From the NCBI RefSeq assembly GCF_000226115.1, contig NC_016461.1, positions 868,001 to 932,000 on the forward strand: 64,000 nt of DNA, read 5' to 3'. This stretch comes from Thermothielavioides terrestris NRRL 8126. Lineage: Eukaryota; Ascomycota; Sordariomycetes; Sordariales; Chaetomiaceae. Positions 11,611-23,203 of this stretch are shown here, piece after piece (position 1 is the stretch's first letter; each line of letters starts with the position of its first letter). The notes below the pieces were generated by a model. The model saw only the letters and a list, made by a program, of their open reading frames with translations. It searched no databases and was not told the DNA's origin. A program made the translations under genes and the position numbers.

Positions 11611-12619
11611 GGTAGGGACAGTTATTATAGAGGGTCAATAGTCATTGTAGGGTAGGGATACTTATCTTAGGGTAGAGATAGTTATCCTAGAGGGTCGATA
11701 GTCATTAGAGGGTAGAGATAGTTGTTATAGGTTATTAACAATTATTATTAGTATCTAAGGTATATTATATTAGCGTTAAAATAACCTTTTGACAATTATA
11801 TATTTGTTACTCTAATCTATTGTCTTTACTCTAAATTTAAGCTTATATCCCTATACCTAATATATTTGTCTCTAGAGAATCGATTCTAGCTCCTTATCTA
11901 TAGTATTGTCCTCTAACTTATTATTATTGTTTATCAACATTATTATTTAACTCGATATAACCTCTATTATATACGCTTTGATAGTCTCCTCTAAAATCTT
12001 CTTCTATATCTTACACTAGACTAATGTCGCTACTATAGCTATAGTAAATGTAAATAGCTAGGAATTATTAGTCTTTTTATACTCTCATTGCTCTTTAAGC
12101 TCTTTTACCTCTATTGTCTAGTTAGTATTGCTCTAGAGCTATAAAATATAAAGGAAACCTACTTTTAATAAATAAGCACTTAGGGCTATAGTTAGAATAG
12201 AAGTAGTTGGTATATAAGTTTTTACTATATTTAATAGATAGTAGATAACAGATATAAGTAGGTTATAAGCTCTGATCTTTACTATATTGTTAGTAGTTGA
12301 TAGTTAGGTTACAATGGTTAAGAAAAATAAATATTACTATTATAAAAATATACTTAGGTCGATATAAATCCTATTTATATTCGACTTCTTCTTTACTTTT
12401 AAAGTATTTCCTAATAATAAAAAGGTGTTTAATATCCTAGAAATAAATTAGAAAACAGTTCTACGAAATTGCTAATAATTTAAGATCCTCTATCTAATAC
12501 TTCTCTAATAGCGCCTAGACATTGTTCTACTTAGATTGACGTAGTTTATTTATAATCTATATCGTAAGCTCTAGGGCCGTCTTATAGTTCTTACACTTGG
12601 TCTACGTTAAGGTAAAAGG

Positions 12620-13035
12620 CACGTTGGAAAACGTAAAGTCGCTAAGCTAAGGCGCTATAGTAATAGTTAATCGAGGTTAGATATTCTAATAGACAGTGAC
12701 TTAAAGGCGATAAAGGGAGATAATAAACGATTATAAAAACTATTAGTAACCTACGCTTAGAATATTCTAATAGTAGAGAATTAATATTAGACATTTACAA
12801 TTGAACTTAATTGAGTATAATTAAGGCTAGGAAGTATATAGCTAAATCGCTTTGTCGGCTAGAGGGCTTGGTAGTACGGGAAGAAAATAGGGCAAGGTGG
12901 CTAGTAGGTGGAGGGAATTTGTTTTCTGTGCTGGCTAAAGAAAATTTTGGGGCGGGGGCGGGGTTGGTAGGTGGATTCTTATAAATTGGTTAAATGGTTT
13001 AGGTTTTCGAAGAGTCCGAGCTCGAAGCCTCCGTA
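12620..13035 (-). repeat. Right terminal inverted repeat of the 6.8-kb element
   Basis: Inverted partner of 6216-6640. The outer end CCTCCGTA at 13028-13035 is followed directly by GTCCTT, the right copy of the presumed target duplication. The inner limit is approximate because RIP has eroded the similarity. Confidence 0.8.
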
Positions 13036-13472
13036 GTCCTTGCGCTTGGCCAGCAGTCCGCTTTCTGATTGGCAGCCTACGACAACGCTCTTCCTGTATC
13101 CGTACCCAATGCAATACGCAATACGGAAGTAGTCGGAAGTAGTACATGCGGCCAGCCCAACGAGCAAGCTTTGTTGAATTGATGTAGGGAAGCTGGAGCA
13201 GGCGATTCTGCGAGTCCAAAACCAACGGGGCGCTCTTATTCTTTTGATCTATTGCACCATAAATATTGCATCTGTCCACTCGAACCAAACGTCCCGCTTT
13301 TAACCCCCCGAGTGACCCGCCATTTTCAGCAGAAGCACATGTACAAGCTTGGTATGCCACCGACCCCAGCTCCACCGAGACAAGAGCCCAGAGAGCAAGG
13401 TCGCTTCCGGGTCCGCAGCCTCGCACATTTGGGGCCGTCTTCAACGCCGTTGCCTCACAGACCAGCTGCCGC
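13036..13472. other. 3' flank of SWP1
   Basis: Normal-GC intergenic sequence between the transposon end and the SWP1 stop codon. No gene or RNA is seen. Confidence 0.55.
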
Positions 13473-14553
13473 TCAGCGCTCTCCTGCCAGTCTCCTGCTC
13501 TGCACCTCCCCCAACGCTTTGGTGCCGCTAAGAACCGTCGCGACAGCGACCGCAGCAATGACCGGCAAAGTTTGGAACAGGGTCCAGCTGGTGTAGTACA
13601 TGATGAAGACGAACTCCATGGCCAGGATCGACCCGAAGAAGGTCGCATGCGACAGCGGTGCCGCACCAATGGCCTTGGAGAGGTGGTTGAGGTTCCCGCC
13701 GAGGGTGAACCACTGCCAGCAGGATAGCATGCATCAGCATATGGGGGGGGGGGCGCCCAAGCAACAGACGGGGTTCTCAACTAGAACTTACGCCAATAAG
13801 AAGCGCCGGGAGCGTGCCGACTACTGCCAGCGTGAAAAACAGCGAGACAACTTTGGGCGGGCTCTTGGGGTCGGGCCGGAAGATGTGATGGATCTCGGGC
13901 TTCTTGCCGTAGCGCAGAGGCTTCTCGTAGGCCGGCGGCGGCACGTTCGGGTCTGTTTCGATCTTGAGCTCAAAGACGGGGGCATCGAGCCCTTGAGCAG
14001 AGCCGAAGGAGGCGAGGACGACGGATGCCTTGAGCGGCTTGGTGGCGGCAAGCAGCTGGACAGGGAGGTCTTTGTGCGACTGTTGCGCGCGCGCGCGTCA
14101 GCGAGCTGCATCGCAAAATCGACCAACGGGCCGCTTACTATCTGAGCAACCGCCTTTCCGTTCTCCTTCACCGTCAGGGGGAAAGGCGCCTCAAGGCCCG
14201 ACTCTTGTTCCTGCAGAAGCAGGAACGCCTGGTGTGGCCGCTTTGCCTTGCCATTGTCCTTCGCCGTCAAGCTGAGCTTCAGAGTGTCGGTGCTTCCGAG
14301 CGAGACAGGCTTCGAGAGAGGAGCCCTGGCGTTGAGTCTGCATCGAGAAGATACTTTTGTTAGGGCCGTGGCTCAACTCAACCCAGGCTCATGGACACTG
14401 GTGGGTTGCGGCGTACTTCTCCTTGACTGCCTCGCCCGACTTCCTTCCGACAACCGAGACGCTGCCCTCGTCGAATCCCCACGCCGACGCAGCCTGAGCA
14501 ACGCCAGCTGCGAGCAGCAGAAGAGCCGGCGTAAATGATTGCGCGAACCTCAT
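13473..14553 (-). CDS. SWP1: Oligosaccharyltransferase delta subunit (ribophorin II/Swp1)
   Basis: Four exons: 14553-14399, 14337-14139, 14079-13792 and 13712-13473. Introns are 61, 59 and 79 bp, and the product is 293 residues. The ATG opens a signal peptide (MRFAQSF, then a Leu/Ala core ending near AQAASA). A luminal region follows with DNGKAKRPHQAFLL and GLEAPFPLTVKENGK, then EKPLRYGKKPEIHHIFR and about three C-terminal membrane segments ending in GEVQSRRLAGER. This order is characteristic of the ribophorin II/Swp1 subunit of the ER oligosaccharyltransferase, which transfers the preassembled glycan to Asn of nascent proteins. Length is in the usual fungal range. The last intron contains a run of 13 C residues on the coding strand. 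Nothing suggests inactivation, although a large transposon sits about 440 bp downstream. Confidence 0.93.
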
Positions 14554-16976
14554 CTCGGCGTGTGGTTTGTGGTGAATGGGTGTTTGCTTGCCCGTTGCGA
14601 GAGCAGCTGCTGGGCGGCGGGCAAGGCTGACGGCAGTTGCTTCCGAAACTCTGGACACTTGTTCAGCTCCAAGCTCAAGCTAGTGCATGCGTGTCTCTTG
14701 GCTGCCAAGACTGAAATAACCTTAACCAGCTATACCGAACATGGTTAGTGCAGCATTAGCTTTCCGCGCTTGGCATGGAATCACACTTCCGGACTTTCAT
14801 ACCACCGTAAACTGCCTGGTGGTGCGTAACGGCGAGGTGCCCCGCCTCGACAGAGTACCTACTGGTGCCTGGTACGCAACACTGCTGCCATTTTACCCTC
14901 AGGATTTGAGCGCTCTTTGCGGAGAAAGGAGTGGTCGGAATTTCGATTTGCCTTGTGCTCACTATCGTTCTCTTCTTTCTTCCTTTTCTTGTTCATTTTC
15001 ATGTCAAGACCTTGATTTGTATGCAACGCCCTCGACGTGCGCCAACCTGCCCGAACCTCCGAGCTTGGCATCATGTCCACCACTTAGTCAGACAACCTGA
15101 ATGCGATTGCGGACTCGGTATTCGGTGTTCCTTATGCAATAACGAGACTGTGAGACGAGAATTCTGCGAGGACCCAGCTCTCCGTCAGGGTTATTGCCTC
15201 GCAACAATAAGGATTGGAAACTACCGAGATGGGCATATGCTCACACAGTTCAAAACACCGACCGTTGAAGGGTCAAAATCACTATACGTACCATCTACGA
15301 ATCCGGAGTAACTGCAGTTGTTGCTCAGCAAACTGACGATTGGGGCGGCTCCCCGCGCTCCTCGCCGTTCAGAAGGTGCCGATGCGGGGCCCACCCCAGT
15401 CGGACATCCGGCTCGAGCTCGTGAGCATGCCAACAAATCCATCACGGATACGAAACGCAGTTCGATATCCACGACATCTGGGTAACTCGACCGGAGGGGG
15501 TGGCATGAGGGGGGTTAGGCATGCGGCAAAGCCAGGGAAATGCGCGTTTTTGCGGGCCGTTTGCCTCGCCGAGAAACCCGGCCTCCGCCTTCAAAGGCCA
15601 TGGCACCTCGTGATCTACTCTTGATACCTCCGTTCACTAGCTCGTATGGAACTGGTATGCGTGCCTCTCTGCAGCTCGTTTATGCAACCTTTTGGCGCTT
15701 CGGCATGTTGAAATACAACAACACTGGCACGAATTTGTTGACCAACCTGGAAAGTCGCAATCGGCTTCCTCCACGCCTGATACCGGCATCCTTCCATCAC
15801 CCCGCATCCGTCAACTTCCTTGGAAGGGCGGCGGGGAAGAAGCTAGACACTATCAGTAGAGAAACGGTCCTTGCCCCAGGAATTCGTATTGTATCGAATT
15901 ACATCATACGCACGCCGTTTGCATTCCTCGTGGGACGCTCACGACGTCAAGTTCCGTGCTGTTTCTAGCGCCCTGGAAGCGTGCCATGCTAATCATGACT
16001 CCGTACTTGATGTTGTTATCCGTCCAGAACAGGAAAGGCTCCAGTGAGCACGCCGCTACACTACTCCGTACTGTGTCCTGTACTGTACCTATACTACCTC
16101 CCTGGGTGGACAAGGCCGAGAACACCCCGGCAAGCTTGTTCGCCATCTCCGTCTGCGGCTACACTACACCACGTTAGTCCGTGATGGTGGAGCCCGGCTC
16201 GACGAAGAGAACGGCAAAATACCAGGCCGTTTGCGTAGACAAGGGCCTGATACATAGTGTAGCGCGCGGTCGGGTTGGTTTGCATCGTCCGAGACAAATG
16301 GTAAGGTTGGTTGCACGGCCGTGCCGCTCCAATGCTGGATCGCGGCGTGTTTTGGGTGCTGACCGCTGCAGTGTGGCGACGGAGCGAACACGGGAAGGCG
16401 GCATGGGGCATGCAAGTAGCGGACAGTAACAGTCCATTACAGCCTATCAGCGGCGCCACAGGTCGATTAGCTAAGCTACCAGGATGGCCAATGCAACGGT
16501 CCCTCGCCAAGGAAGCTTGTGTCCAGAGCGGATCCGGGGCTGCTGGAGTTCCGCTCCATTTTATCCCGGCCGTTCACTATTTCCCTCCGTTGCCCTTCTC
16601 ATCGCCTTCGATCTTCCCTCTTCGTGCTCTCACTCGCTTGTAGCACATCGCTCGCTGGGGGTCGGTTGTTCTTCTTGCCTTCGTTTTGTACCTGTCTTCC
16701 TCCGTAATTGGGCGTTTCGCCCTGGCTACGTAATAATCATCTTGCCCCTTTTCTCGAGCCCACTCCCGGATCCGCTCCCAAGTAAGTCAACGGCCATTGC
16801 GTCCTTCGCACTGGAATGCGGGCACGTCTCTGCGGCGGCATCGCTCTGTTCCATTACTGTCCGGCGTTAAAGCCAAGTCACTCACATTTTCACCCAGTCG
16901 GGCCGCCGTCTCTTCATCCTTCCCTTCCGCAGCCAACGCATCCAAGGTCTCCTCAGTCACGCCACCATCACTCGCA
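14554..16976. other. 2.4-kb intergenic region, no supported gene
   Basis: Contains only short, motif-free open frames on both strands. Patches such as CTCCGTACT near 16001 and 16061 belong to a dispersed intergenic motif family. The last about 400 bp before 16977 are C/T-rich and probably hold the promoter and 5' UTR of the DUF7707-type gene. A multi-exon gene cannot be excluded by eye. Confidence 0.5.
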
Positions 16977-17684
16977 ATGGTTTCCTTCCGCACAACGCTG
17001 CTGGCTCTGGCCGCCGCCGTTGCCGTCTCGGCCGACTACTGGGTCGACCCCAATTCCGTCCCGTCCTCTGACAGACGTAAGCTCGACGTATCTGTCCTGC
17101 ACAGAAGCGGGAGCTGACAGGAGCCGCAGATGCCTGGTGCGACGACGAGCTGAGCAGCTGCCCTGCCATCTGCCTCCAGACCTCCACCGGACCCCCGCAG
17201 GTCAACACGTGCGATCCCGTAAGTCAAGTCCCCCGTCTCCGGCAGGCCCCGGTCTTTGCTTTTGCCTCGCTAACGCATATCTCGCGAAACCCAGGACACG
17301 CTGACCTACGGCTGCGTCTGCAGCGACGGCAAGCAGCCCAACTTGACCGAGTACACGCTGACACTTCCGTACTACGTGTGCGTGGAGTGGGGCAATCAAT
17401 GCGTCAAGGCGTGCGGGAGCGACAACCAGTGTGCATCGAACTGCCGGGAGGACCATCCGTGCGGCGCGCAAAACCCGCCACGCGTCAACGCGACGACCAC
17501 CTCGACCACGGCGACCACCGCGTCGGCCACGGCAAGCAACCAGGTCTTCACCGGGCTGGCGGACGGCTCGGGCAGCAACACGGCCGGCGGCAATAACGCG
17601 GCGGGGACTCTGCGGCTCAGCGACTCGTTCGGCCTCGCTGTCGTGGCGGGCGGTCTGTTCGCTGGTTTCGCTATCCTGCTTTGA
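16977..17684 (+). CDS. Secreted GPI-anchored Cys-rich protein (DUF7707-like)
   Basis: Three exons: 16977-17076, 17130-17218 and 17295-17684, giving 192 residues. Residues 1-19 form a signal peptide (MVSFRTTLLALAAAVAVSA). The mature part has a conserved Cys-rich domain with WCDDELSSCPAICLQT, NTCDPDTLTYGCVC and YYVCVEWGNQCVKAC, about 12 cysteines in all. A Thr/Ser/Ala-rich stalk follows, then a small-residue site and a hydrophobic tail ending FAGFAILL, typical of GPI attachment. Fungal proteins of this architecture are cell-surface proteins of unknown role. The family label is from memory of the Cys pattern and is less sure than the GPI-protein call. Confidence 0.85.
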
Positions 17685-18776
17685 GGAGTGGGTGGCACCG
17701 AGGTTGTTGGATAAGGCAGCCCCGCAAGAAGCTTGGAAATCTGGGGAAGAGGTCTTGGGGCGGTTAATTTAAAGCAACCTGAAGGACTCCGGGTCAGCCG
17801 GACGGGGCCATCTGTTGGTCGAACGGAGTCGGAAAACGAATCTATTCGAAGGATGGCCAACCACCAACCCGCGCCGGAGCCAAGGTTAATCATCTGTAAC
17901 AACATCTCTTAATGTTTAAACTCTGCGAATTTGGGGGGAGGGGGGGTCTTAAGGTTTTCGGTATTATTGCAGTTTGACTGGTTCGCGCCATGGCTGGGTC
18001 TACTGCGTATCGTCTGACATCATCAAGGTACCTCTTTCAATCGAGCATCATCCTAGCAATGCCCGTGGATCATTGCATCTGATACCCTTTCGAGCCACCT
18101 CGTTGGGTGCCCTTTCTCTGCATCTGATCTTTCGCAGTGTTCCTGGCCCATCGCAACGTTCTCATCGCCACAGTGCAACAGTGCAACCCACTAGTGTACA
18201 CTCTCCTCGCAAGCCTTAGGTTATCGAGACCGCGAGCATAATACATATTAGTGTAGGTATGTATGCAGCTTCGTGCCACCATCGCAAAGTGAGGATGGGC
18301 CAGGGCGATCGACGAATCGGAGCCTCACCGCTTGCAACGCACTTCACGTGTCAGGCTAATTGGCGACGAGGCGGGGTGTGGGCGAGTGGACCCTGGGGCA
18401 CCAACCGGGGAAAGGTCGATTGTTGAGATTTGTTTCGGCCGACCAGCAGTCAACAACTGGAAAAAAGACGGGATGAGCGCTTGCGAGGTGCGAGACCTGT
18501 GAACATTGCAGGACACACAAAGTCGCTTGTGTGCCTGTCACAGGACCTTGCAGTACCTCGGGCCCGTCGGTTTCTGCCCACGACTAAGCCCAACCCTTCC
18601 TTTCCTTTCTTGGATTTCCCCCAAAGTGCCATCCTCGGATCCATCGCCAACTTCGAGCACTCCATTTCTGGTCCACTATCCGTTACTCGTGACCGCCGAC
18701 GACCATAGGACAGACAGCATACGGATTACATACCGGCCTTATCGGAAGTCGGCCGGTCGTTCGCCGGCAGCCAGCG
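17685..18776. other. Intergenic; may hold the missing 5' exon of the next gene
   Basis: No confident open frame. A short G-run lies near 17932. The start of the downstream EPT1/CPT1 gene is not settled and could lie here, upstream of 18777. Confidence 0.45.
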
Positions 18777-20337
18777 ATGGCTCCCAACAGCAGTGCGCAA
18801 AGACCCCTAGCCCCCACCTTCGAGCATTCCCGGCGTCCTGCTCGGCAGCAGCGGCAGAGCCAAGCCTTCAAGTCTCGAGTCAGATGCTAATCATGGCGCT
18901 GCCCACGCAACAGAAGAAGCAGTTGCCGAGTGCATCTCGGACGACGCGCTCATCCACCTCAAGTCGTACAAGTACTCGGCCGTCGACAAGTCGCCCATCT
19001 CCTACTACGTCCTGAGACCATACGTAGGCGTCCCGCCCCGGCCCCCACCCGCCCAACCGGCTTCGAGCACGCTGCTAAAACTGGAATGCAGTGGAATGCC
19101 TTCGTCGAGCTATTACCGCTATGGCTAGCCCCGAATATGGTGACCCTGCTCGGGTTCATGTGCATCCTGTTCAACGTTGGCCTTTTGGTGGTCATGATCC
19201 CGGATCTTGAAGGACCAGTACGCTCGCATCGCGGCTGCATGGCGGCACTCACTCGTCCAGCTGACCTTTCTTCAGGCACCACCATGGGTATACTACAGCT
19301 TTGGCTTCGGCCTCTTCATGTACCAGACCTTCGACAACGTCGACGGCAAGCAGGCCCGGCGCACCGGCACGTCCAGCGGCCTCGGCGAGCTCTTCGACCA
19401 CGGCATCGACAGCCTCAACTGCACCCTCGCCAGCCTTCTCGAGACGGCCGCCATGGGCCTGGGCACTTCCAAGTCGGGCGTCTTCACCGCCCTCTGCCCC
19501 TGCTTACCCATGTTCTTCTCCACCTGGGAGACATACCACACCCACACGCTCTACCTGGGCGTCGTCAACGGCCCGACCGAGGGCCTTCTGCTCGCCTGCC
19601 TCGTCATGATCATCTCGGGCTACTGCGGCCCCGCCATCTGGACCCAGCCACTTGCCAGCCTGCTCACCCCACATCTGCCGCTGCTCGGCACTCTCGGCCT
19701 GACCGAAGCCCACCTGACCGACCTCTCGATCCGCGACATCTGGGTGACCTTTATCATCGTCTCTCTGCTCTTCACGCACATCCCCTTCTGCATCCACCAC
19801 GTCGTGCAGGCGCGCCGCGCCAAGCACCTGCCCGTGGCCCCCGTCTTCCTCGAGTGGACGCCCATGGCCGTCTACACGCTCTCGATCGGCGCCTGGCTGT
19901 ACTCGCCGCACTCGACGCTGCGCCGCGACAACCACCTCGTGCTGTTCTGCATCGTCATGAGCTTCGTCTTCGGCCGCATGACCACCAAGATGATCCTCGC
20001 CCACCTGACCCGCCAGCCCTTTCCCTACTGGACCGTCATGCTGTGGCCCCTGGTCGGCGGCGCCGTGCTGGCCAACCTGCCCCGCCTCGGCCTGCCCGCC
20101 GTCGACGCCCGCACCGAGTACCTGTACCTGTGCGGCTACCTGGTGTTCGCCGCCGTCGCGTACTTCCGCTGGGCGTACCTCGTCACCACGAGCATCTGCC
20201 GCTTCTTGGGCATCAACTGCCTCACCATCCCGGCCCAGAAGCAAAGGGAAAACGAGAGGATGACGGCTGCGGCGGCGGCTGTCCTGGGGAAGCAGCCGGC
20301 CGCCAATGGGGATGTCAGTGGACGCAAGGTGGATTGA
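18777..20337 (+). CDS. EPT1: CDP-alcohol phosphatidyltransferase (ethanolamine/choline phosphotransferase)
   Basis: Firm exons are 18914-19023, 19092-19217 and 19276-20337, joined by GT-AG introns with matching phase. The protein begins in them with AVAECISDDALIHLKSYKYS. The CDP-alcohol phosphotransferase signature DG-x2-AR-x8-G-x3-D-x3-D is intact (DGKQARRTGTSSGLGELFDH, then GID). It is flanked by about 8-10 membrane segments. This ER/Golgi enzyme performs the last step of the Kennedy pathway, joining CDP-ethanolamine or CDP-choline to diacylglycerol; substrate preference cannot be read here. The first exon is uncertain. I propose the ATG at 18777-18792 spliced by a weak GTGCGC donor to 18914, which gives 437 residues. 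The frame preceding 18914 has no ATG, so some upstream exon is required. A good branch-point-like GCTAAT lies just before the acceptor. Confidence 0.88.
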
Positions 20338-21692
20338 TTTCGATTTTGCGTACCTGCCATGCCACCTTTCCTGTGGAATCTAGATAACTACCTACCTAAG
20401 TAATGAAAAGCGGTGCTTGAGTATTAGACGGTGGGCGGTTGAGGCGGGAAGGGGGAGTGCCTGGCTACCCAATCATATGGTCTCACATCTCGCAGAATTG
20501 CAGGTTAACCGGACGGTGCTGGCTGCTGTTGGTTCAATTCGGCCTTGGTTTTGGCATCGCAGTGACGTTCTTCGTCGGGGTGGGAGCGTCTGTCATGGAT
20601 GGGCATTACGGTGGCCCTTCTTCTGCCGGTAGCAGTGGTTTAATGTCACACGCGGTGCGTCTGGGGTCTGTGGTGGAGGGCTGGTCTCGAGGATAGAGAG
20701 CTCTAACGAGGATAGAGAGCACAGTTACTCTGAGTATGGTCACCAAGGGCCGGGATGTGAGGCCGGCGGGTTTGGAGGAAGGAGGGTTGCGTTGTGATAG
20801 CCAGCTTTAGCATGCAGGACCATTGCATCAGCCAAACATACCGTAGGTTCGCGAGCGGCGGACGTTGTACTCAACAGACTTCACGGACGCGTGGGGGCAT
20901 ACGGGGACCGAGCTAGTGGGGAGGTAGCAGTGATCGAGAGCAATCCTAGATCATATATGGCTTGCCAGGGGGGCTAGATGTGTTGTCAGATCGATGTTCG
21001 ATCAGCTACCTCTCTTCCCGATCCCCATTTGCAATGCCACCATCTTTTCCCTCCGCTCTGAACAGAAGCCATTGAATCGACTACGCCTTGTTCAGGCCAC
21101 CGCTCTACCCTCGCTGGCCACATCCTCGACAGCTGAGCCCCGGGCGGACACATAGAAACAGCATCCTGCAGCCGCTCGAGCCGTACGAGGCACGATCCAA
21201 GCTAGATTCCAAGCAGAGGTAGAGGCGGCCCGAGAACTGTGCAAACATCCCGGACCAGCCAACCCATCAAGCCAGGAGACACCACTCACCACTGTCGCCA
21301 ACGACTGCGCGGCAGCAATCAAGCCCGCAACCCCCGCTTGCTGTCCACAAGGGATTGGAGTCGTCGAGGTCGCCACCGCTTTTCTCTCCGTCCCTACCAC
21401 GAATTCCTCCGCCCCGGGCTCCGCCCTGGCCCGCTTCGATTTCCGGGGAGCTCGTGTGCTGAGGAAACTGAATCGGGGTCGTATTACCATGAACAGTTCC
21501 GTCGTTCCTGGAAGACTGCCTCCAGCTCTAAGGGGCCGCCGAACTCATCCCCAGTGCATACTCCACACGGAGTCGCGCGCGGGCTGTTGCCATTCCGCAG
21601 GCACGCAGCGACAGAGATCATTATCCAAGATTATCATTATCGGAGACTTCGTATCATCATCATCAAGCATCGGCATCAGAAGTTCCTGGGAT
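20338..21692. other. 1.35-kb intergenic region, no supported gene
   Basis: A plus-strand frame stays open for about 570 bp (21125-21695), but it has no early ATG, no motif, and overlaps the terminal exon of the PX gene. I do not call it. Confidence 0.5.
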
Positions 21693-22685
21693 TCATGAAA
21701 AGAGAAACTCCTTCAAGACCGGCGAGCCCGAGAACTCGGGATTGAGGAGGATGCAACTTGTCTCTGGTCAGTGGTGCCCTCAGAAGTGTAGTCAGCCGAG
21801 TCACCACCGGCGCTGCTTACTTGAGGAAATACTGTAACCCAGCCCGCCTCTTCTCGAGGAAGCGGGGCTGGAAGCGCTTGAGCACGCTCTTGGGCGGCAG
21901 TGCCGGCACGGCCGCCTCGAAGTTGGGGAAGGTCTGGACCAGCCGCTGCCGGAACTCGTCAAACTCGGAGTAGCGCTTGCGGATGTTCATGCGGGAGCCC
22001 TGTCCGGTGAGGCGGGGTCAGTTTTGCGATCCCATCCAGAAAAAAGTGAGCAAAAAAGGACACTGGAACGCACGTTCAGCGTCTCGACCCGGATATGCCA
22101 CACCACAAATGCCCCGATGTTCGTAGCGCTCCCGTTCACCAGCACGTAATCCGTCACCTGGACGCTGCGTGCCCAGCACGCTCGGTTGCGGTCCCGCCCA
22201 TATATCTCGCTGCTGTTGCTGCGTCTGCCGGGGTGTTGATCGTCCTCGTCGTCGTCTCGTTCGTTGTCTTGTAGCGTGATGGCTCCCGGCGGCAGGACTG
22301 ACTCGACCGAAGCACTTGAGACGGCGCGGGCGTGGCCGCGAGGGTGGGGGAGCAATTGGTTTTCTTGTTGGGCGCGCGAGTGCGACCAGTATGGAGGGAC
22401 GGAAACACTTGGGGAGGTCACTTGGTCTGACAGGACGTCTGAGGGAATCGATGCCTCGGAGGCATTGTCGTCGTTGTCTTCGTCGGAAAAAAGCGCTGCG
22501 CGCTCTGGTTCTGGTTCCGGGTCGTGTCCGAAGGATTGCTCCGGAGGCTGCGCTGCACCGTTTGTTGTGGCAGGGCCCGCAGCTCCCTCGGCGACTGGCA
22601 CGGCGCTGCTGTTGTCGTCATCGACCTGGTCTTCTTGCTGCACCGGCTGCTGCGAGGGGTGCGCTTGCTCGGTTTCAGACGCCAT
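21693..22685 (-). CDS. PX-domain protein, Ypt35-like
   Basis: Three exons: 22685-22074, 21999-21821 and 21756-21693, giving 284 residues. Residues 1-165 are acidic, Ser/Gln/Pro-rich and probably disordered. The PX domain follows. It contains VQVTDYVLVN, VVWHIRVETLNGSRMNIRKR with the YSEFDEFRQRL phosphoinositide-binding core, the Pro-rich LPPKSVLKRF turn, FLEKRRAGLQYFL and the closing NPEFSGSPVLKEFLF. PX domains bind phosphatidylinositol-3-phosphate on endosomes and vacuoles. A disordered N-terminus with a single C-terminal PX domain matches Ypt35 (a Vps13 adaptor in yeast), an assignment by architecture only. Two introns split the PX domain. Confidence 0.86.
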
Positions 22686-23203
22686 CCAAGTCGTCTGAAG
22701 CGCGGTGGTATCTCATGAACGGTACACAAAGGTCGTAAGTGCCGGAAGAGGCGCTGAGCTGGGAGCTGCGACTGATGCGAACAAGGCACCGTTGAGGTTC
22801 TGATTCGGACCGTGCTCGCCTGAACGGATCGTCACAGACGGTTGCGTTCCTAGATCTGCATTACCTCGAAAGATATTCTCCGCAGAGCGCGGAATATATG
22901 GTGTGTCGTTGCCCTAGATAGTCTGTCGCTCCACTGGGTTGAGAGCAAACACAAAAGAAGCTGTGGCATGTGGATGGATTGGATTGGGTAACATACACAG
23001 TACGGAATACATGTAGTTAGAGATAGCTCAGGTTGCTAAGACCCCCTGTTCGATGCGTGGCCGCTGATTCAACGTCGTCATTGTCAGAATTCGAGATTCA
23101 GGGTTAGGGTAATGCGCGTCTCCTGAGCTCATGGCCAGGCCCAGGTGCGGACAGTATCACAAAACGGGTTGTACCCGCCGAGACTTGTTTAGTTTACGCG
23201 TCT
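22686..23203. other. Intergenic between PX gene and glutaminyl cyclase
   Basis: Contains the dispersed motif TACGGAATAC at 23001-23010. No gene seen. Confidence 0.5.

Larger units (their letters stand above)
6216..13035. mobile_element. Decayed 6.8-kb DNA element with long terminal inverted repeats, family unassigned
   Basis: The two ends are inverted copies. Both begin TACGGAGGCTTCGAGCTC, and the first 34 bases are identical. Similarity then continues at roughly 80 percent for about 400 bp. Both ends also share a CCCCGCCCCCGCCCC block. GTCCTT at 6210-6215 and again at 13036-13041 looks like a 6-bp target-site duplication. The interior is strongly AT-rich and loaded with TpA. Long frames inside are interrupted only by TAG and TAA, never TGA, as RIP of CAG/CAA/TGG would give. 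Coding remnants at 8021-9144 and 10377-11205 match no family I recognise. A 20-bp minisatellite lies at 11391-11610. The element lies between the 5' side of the Ppc89-like gene and the 3' side of SWP1. I found no reverse transcriptase or clear DDE signature, so the class is open. Confidence 0.8.

Noticed and set aside
6216..13035. Idea that the 6.8-kb element is a Starship (TTAC present at the left border)
   Set aside because: The TTAC-N7-A target pattern is not met, the size is far below known Starships, and no tyrosine-recombinase motif is visible. Long inverted repeats of 400 bp are also unlike them.
16094..16510. 138-codon minus-strand open frame with a TMYQALVYANGLVF-like stretch
   Set aside because: Not extendable by plausible splicing and without a family match; possibly a relic but not supportable.
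18930..20387. 485-codon plus-strand open frame
   Set aside because: Out-of-frame shadow of the EPT1/CPT1 gene. The real frame carries the DG-x2-AR motif and membrane helices.
21092..21695. Open frames on both strands upstream of the PX gene
   Set aside because: No early ATG on the plus strand, no motif on either strand, and overlap with the PX terminal exon.
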